A stretch of DNA of 64,000 nucleotides from the NCBI GenBank assembly GCA_018242505.1, contig JAFEBU010000038.1:62001-126000 (forward strand), given 5' to 3'. This DNA comes from Pseudomonadota bacterium. GTDB taxonomy: Bacteria > Pseudomonadota > Alphaproteobacteria > Reyranellales > Reyranellaceae. The number at the start of each line of letters is the position of its first letter. Within the stretch, counting starts at the first letter, position 1. Below, in pieces: positions 63,572-64,000 of the stretch. The notes under the pieces are model-generated. The model ran no database searches. It was given only the letters and a program-made list of their open reading frames with translations, and had not been told where the DNA came from. Made by a program: the position numbers and the translations under genes.

Positions 63572-64000
63572 ATGAAAGCCGTCATTGCCGCCGCCCTCAA
63601 GCAGCGCGTCCTCGTCATCATCCTGGCGGGCGTGCTGATGGTGGGTGGTTTGTTCGCCTACGGACAGCTCAATATCGAGGCCTATCCCGACCCGGTGCCG
63701 CCGCTGGTCGACATCATCACCCAGAATCCCGGCCAATCGTCGGAGGAGATCGAGCGCTATATCACGATCCCGATCGAAATCCAGATGGCGGGGATCCCCT
63801 ACGTCAAGGCGATCCGGACCATCTCGCTGTTCGGTCTGTCGGACGTGAAGGTGCAATTCACCTACGACCTCACCTACGAGCAGGCGGCGCAGTATGTCAT
63901 CAACCGGTTGAGCCAGCTCCCGCCGCTGCCCAACGGCGTGCAGCCGCAGCTTTCGCCCACCAGCCCGATCGGCGAGATCTACCGCTATCGCGTGGTCGGG
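63572..64000 (+). CDS. Heavy-metal-type RND efflux permease (3' end cut by window edge)
   Basis: Only the first 143 codons are in view: MKAVIAAALKQRVLVIILAG begins TM1, then ALKQ...IEAYPDPVPP, NPGQSSEEIERYITIPIEIQ and FGLSDVKVQFTYDL. This is the CzcA/CusA (HME) branch of RND pumps, not the drug-pump branch. Residues that set the metal are in the missing part. Transcribed with the adaptor gene. Confidence 0.9.
   Translation, partial: MKAVIAAALKQRVLVIILAGVLMVGGLFAYGQLNIEAYPDPVPPLVDIITQNPGQSSEEIERYITIPIEIQMAGIPYVKAIRTISLFGLSDVKVQFTYDLTYEQAAQYVINRLSQLPPLPNGVQPQLSPTSPIGEIYRYRVVG

Overview
This is a high-GC, gene-dense chromosomal window. Its gene families point to an alphaproteobacterium: a soluble NAD-linked formate dehydrogenase (fds), aerobic-type late cobalamin genes, a GTP cyclohydrolase II with a degenerate N-terminal domain, many Tat-type signals, and tandem orphan amide/branched-chain binding proteins. 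A Rhodospirillales or Reyranella-like organism would fit, but that is inference from gene content only. Almost everything looks like ordinary chromosome with short intergenic gaps and coupled operons. The exception is one small, AT-richer, structure-rich patch at about 19.96-22.5 kb.

Layout. 0-5.3 kb: cut-off rmlA, a prolyl-tRNA editing protein, a zinc-binding protein gene with a Zur-box-like operator, then a reverse-strand run of folD, DUF167, yggT, an FHA membrane protein, a related small membrane protein and ridA. 5.3-12.1 kb: tRNA-Ala, two unknown proteins, then two paralogous diiron (Ex28DEARH) proteins flanking an FNR-type/[2Fe-2S] reductase, with an orphan OmpR-type regulator. 12.1-20 kb: ribA, two tandem Tat-exported ABC binding proteins with an identical 60-bp leader, prpF, two small membrane proteins and an acyl-CoA synthetase. 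20-22.5 kb: accessory patch with phased repeats, a 34-bp inverted repeat, a probable small RNA with a strong terminator, operator-like palindromes and two DNA-binding-like proteins. 22.5-27.8 kb: DmpA-type peptidase, vapBC, an alpha/beta hydrolase, a 3-oxoacid CoA-transferase pair whose stop codon lies inside the target duplication of a 149-bp MITE-like element, and a SylF-domain protein. 27.8-31.9 kb: cobP, methyltransferase, cobC-like phosphatase and cobS, with cobT divergent. 31.9-37.4 kb: a heme-binding-like barrel protein, a carboxymuconolactone-decarboxylase-like protein, and a 1074-residue Tat-exported protein coupled to an aldo/keto reductase. 37.4-45.2 kb: fdsGBAD followed by an OFA-family MFS transporter and its 41-residue companion, with a LysR regulator upstream. 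45.2-48.1 kb: dinB, an AtuA-family gene and a DUF4387 gene. 48.1-57.4 kb: an mdtABC-type RND efflux operon with its own outer-membrane factor. 57.5-60 kb: thiC with a TPP riboswitch and a visible Shine-Dalgarno-sequestering hairpin. 60-64 kb: a two-component system divergent from a second, heavy-metal-type RND pump that runs off the right edge.

Functional links visible in the layout: formate oxidation is probably tied to an oxalate/formate-type transporter; cobalamin nucleotide-loop assembly is nearly complete (cobP, cobS, cobT, cobC-like); and a candidate oxygenase system pairs two diiron proteins with an electron-transfer reductase. No CRISPR array, rRNA, intact insertion sequence or prophage structural gene was seen.
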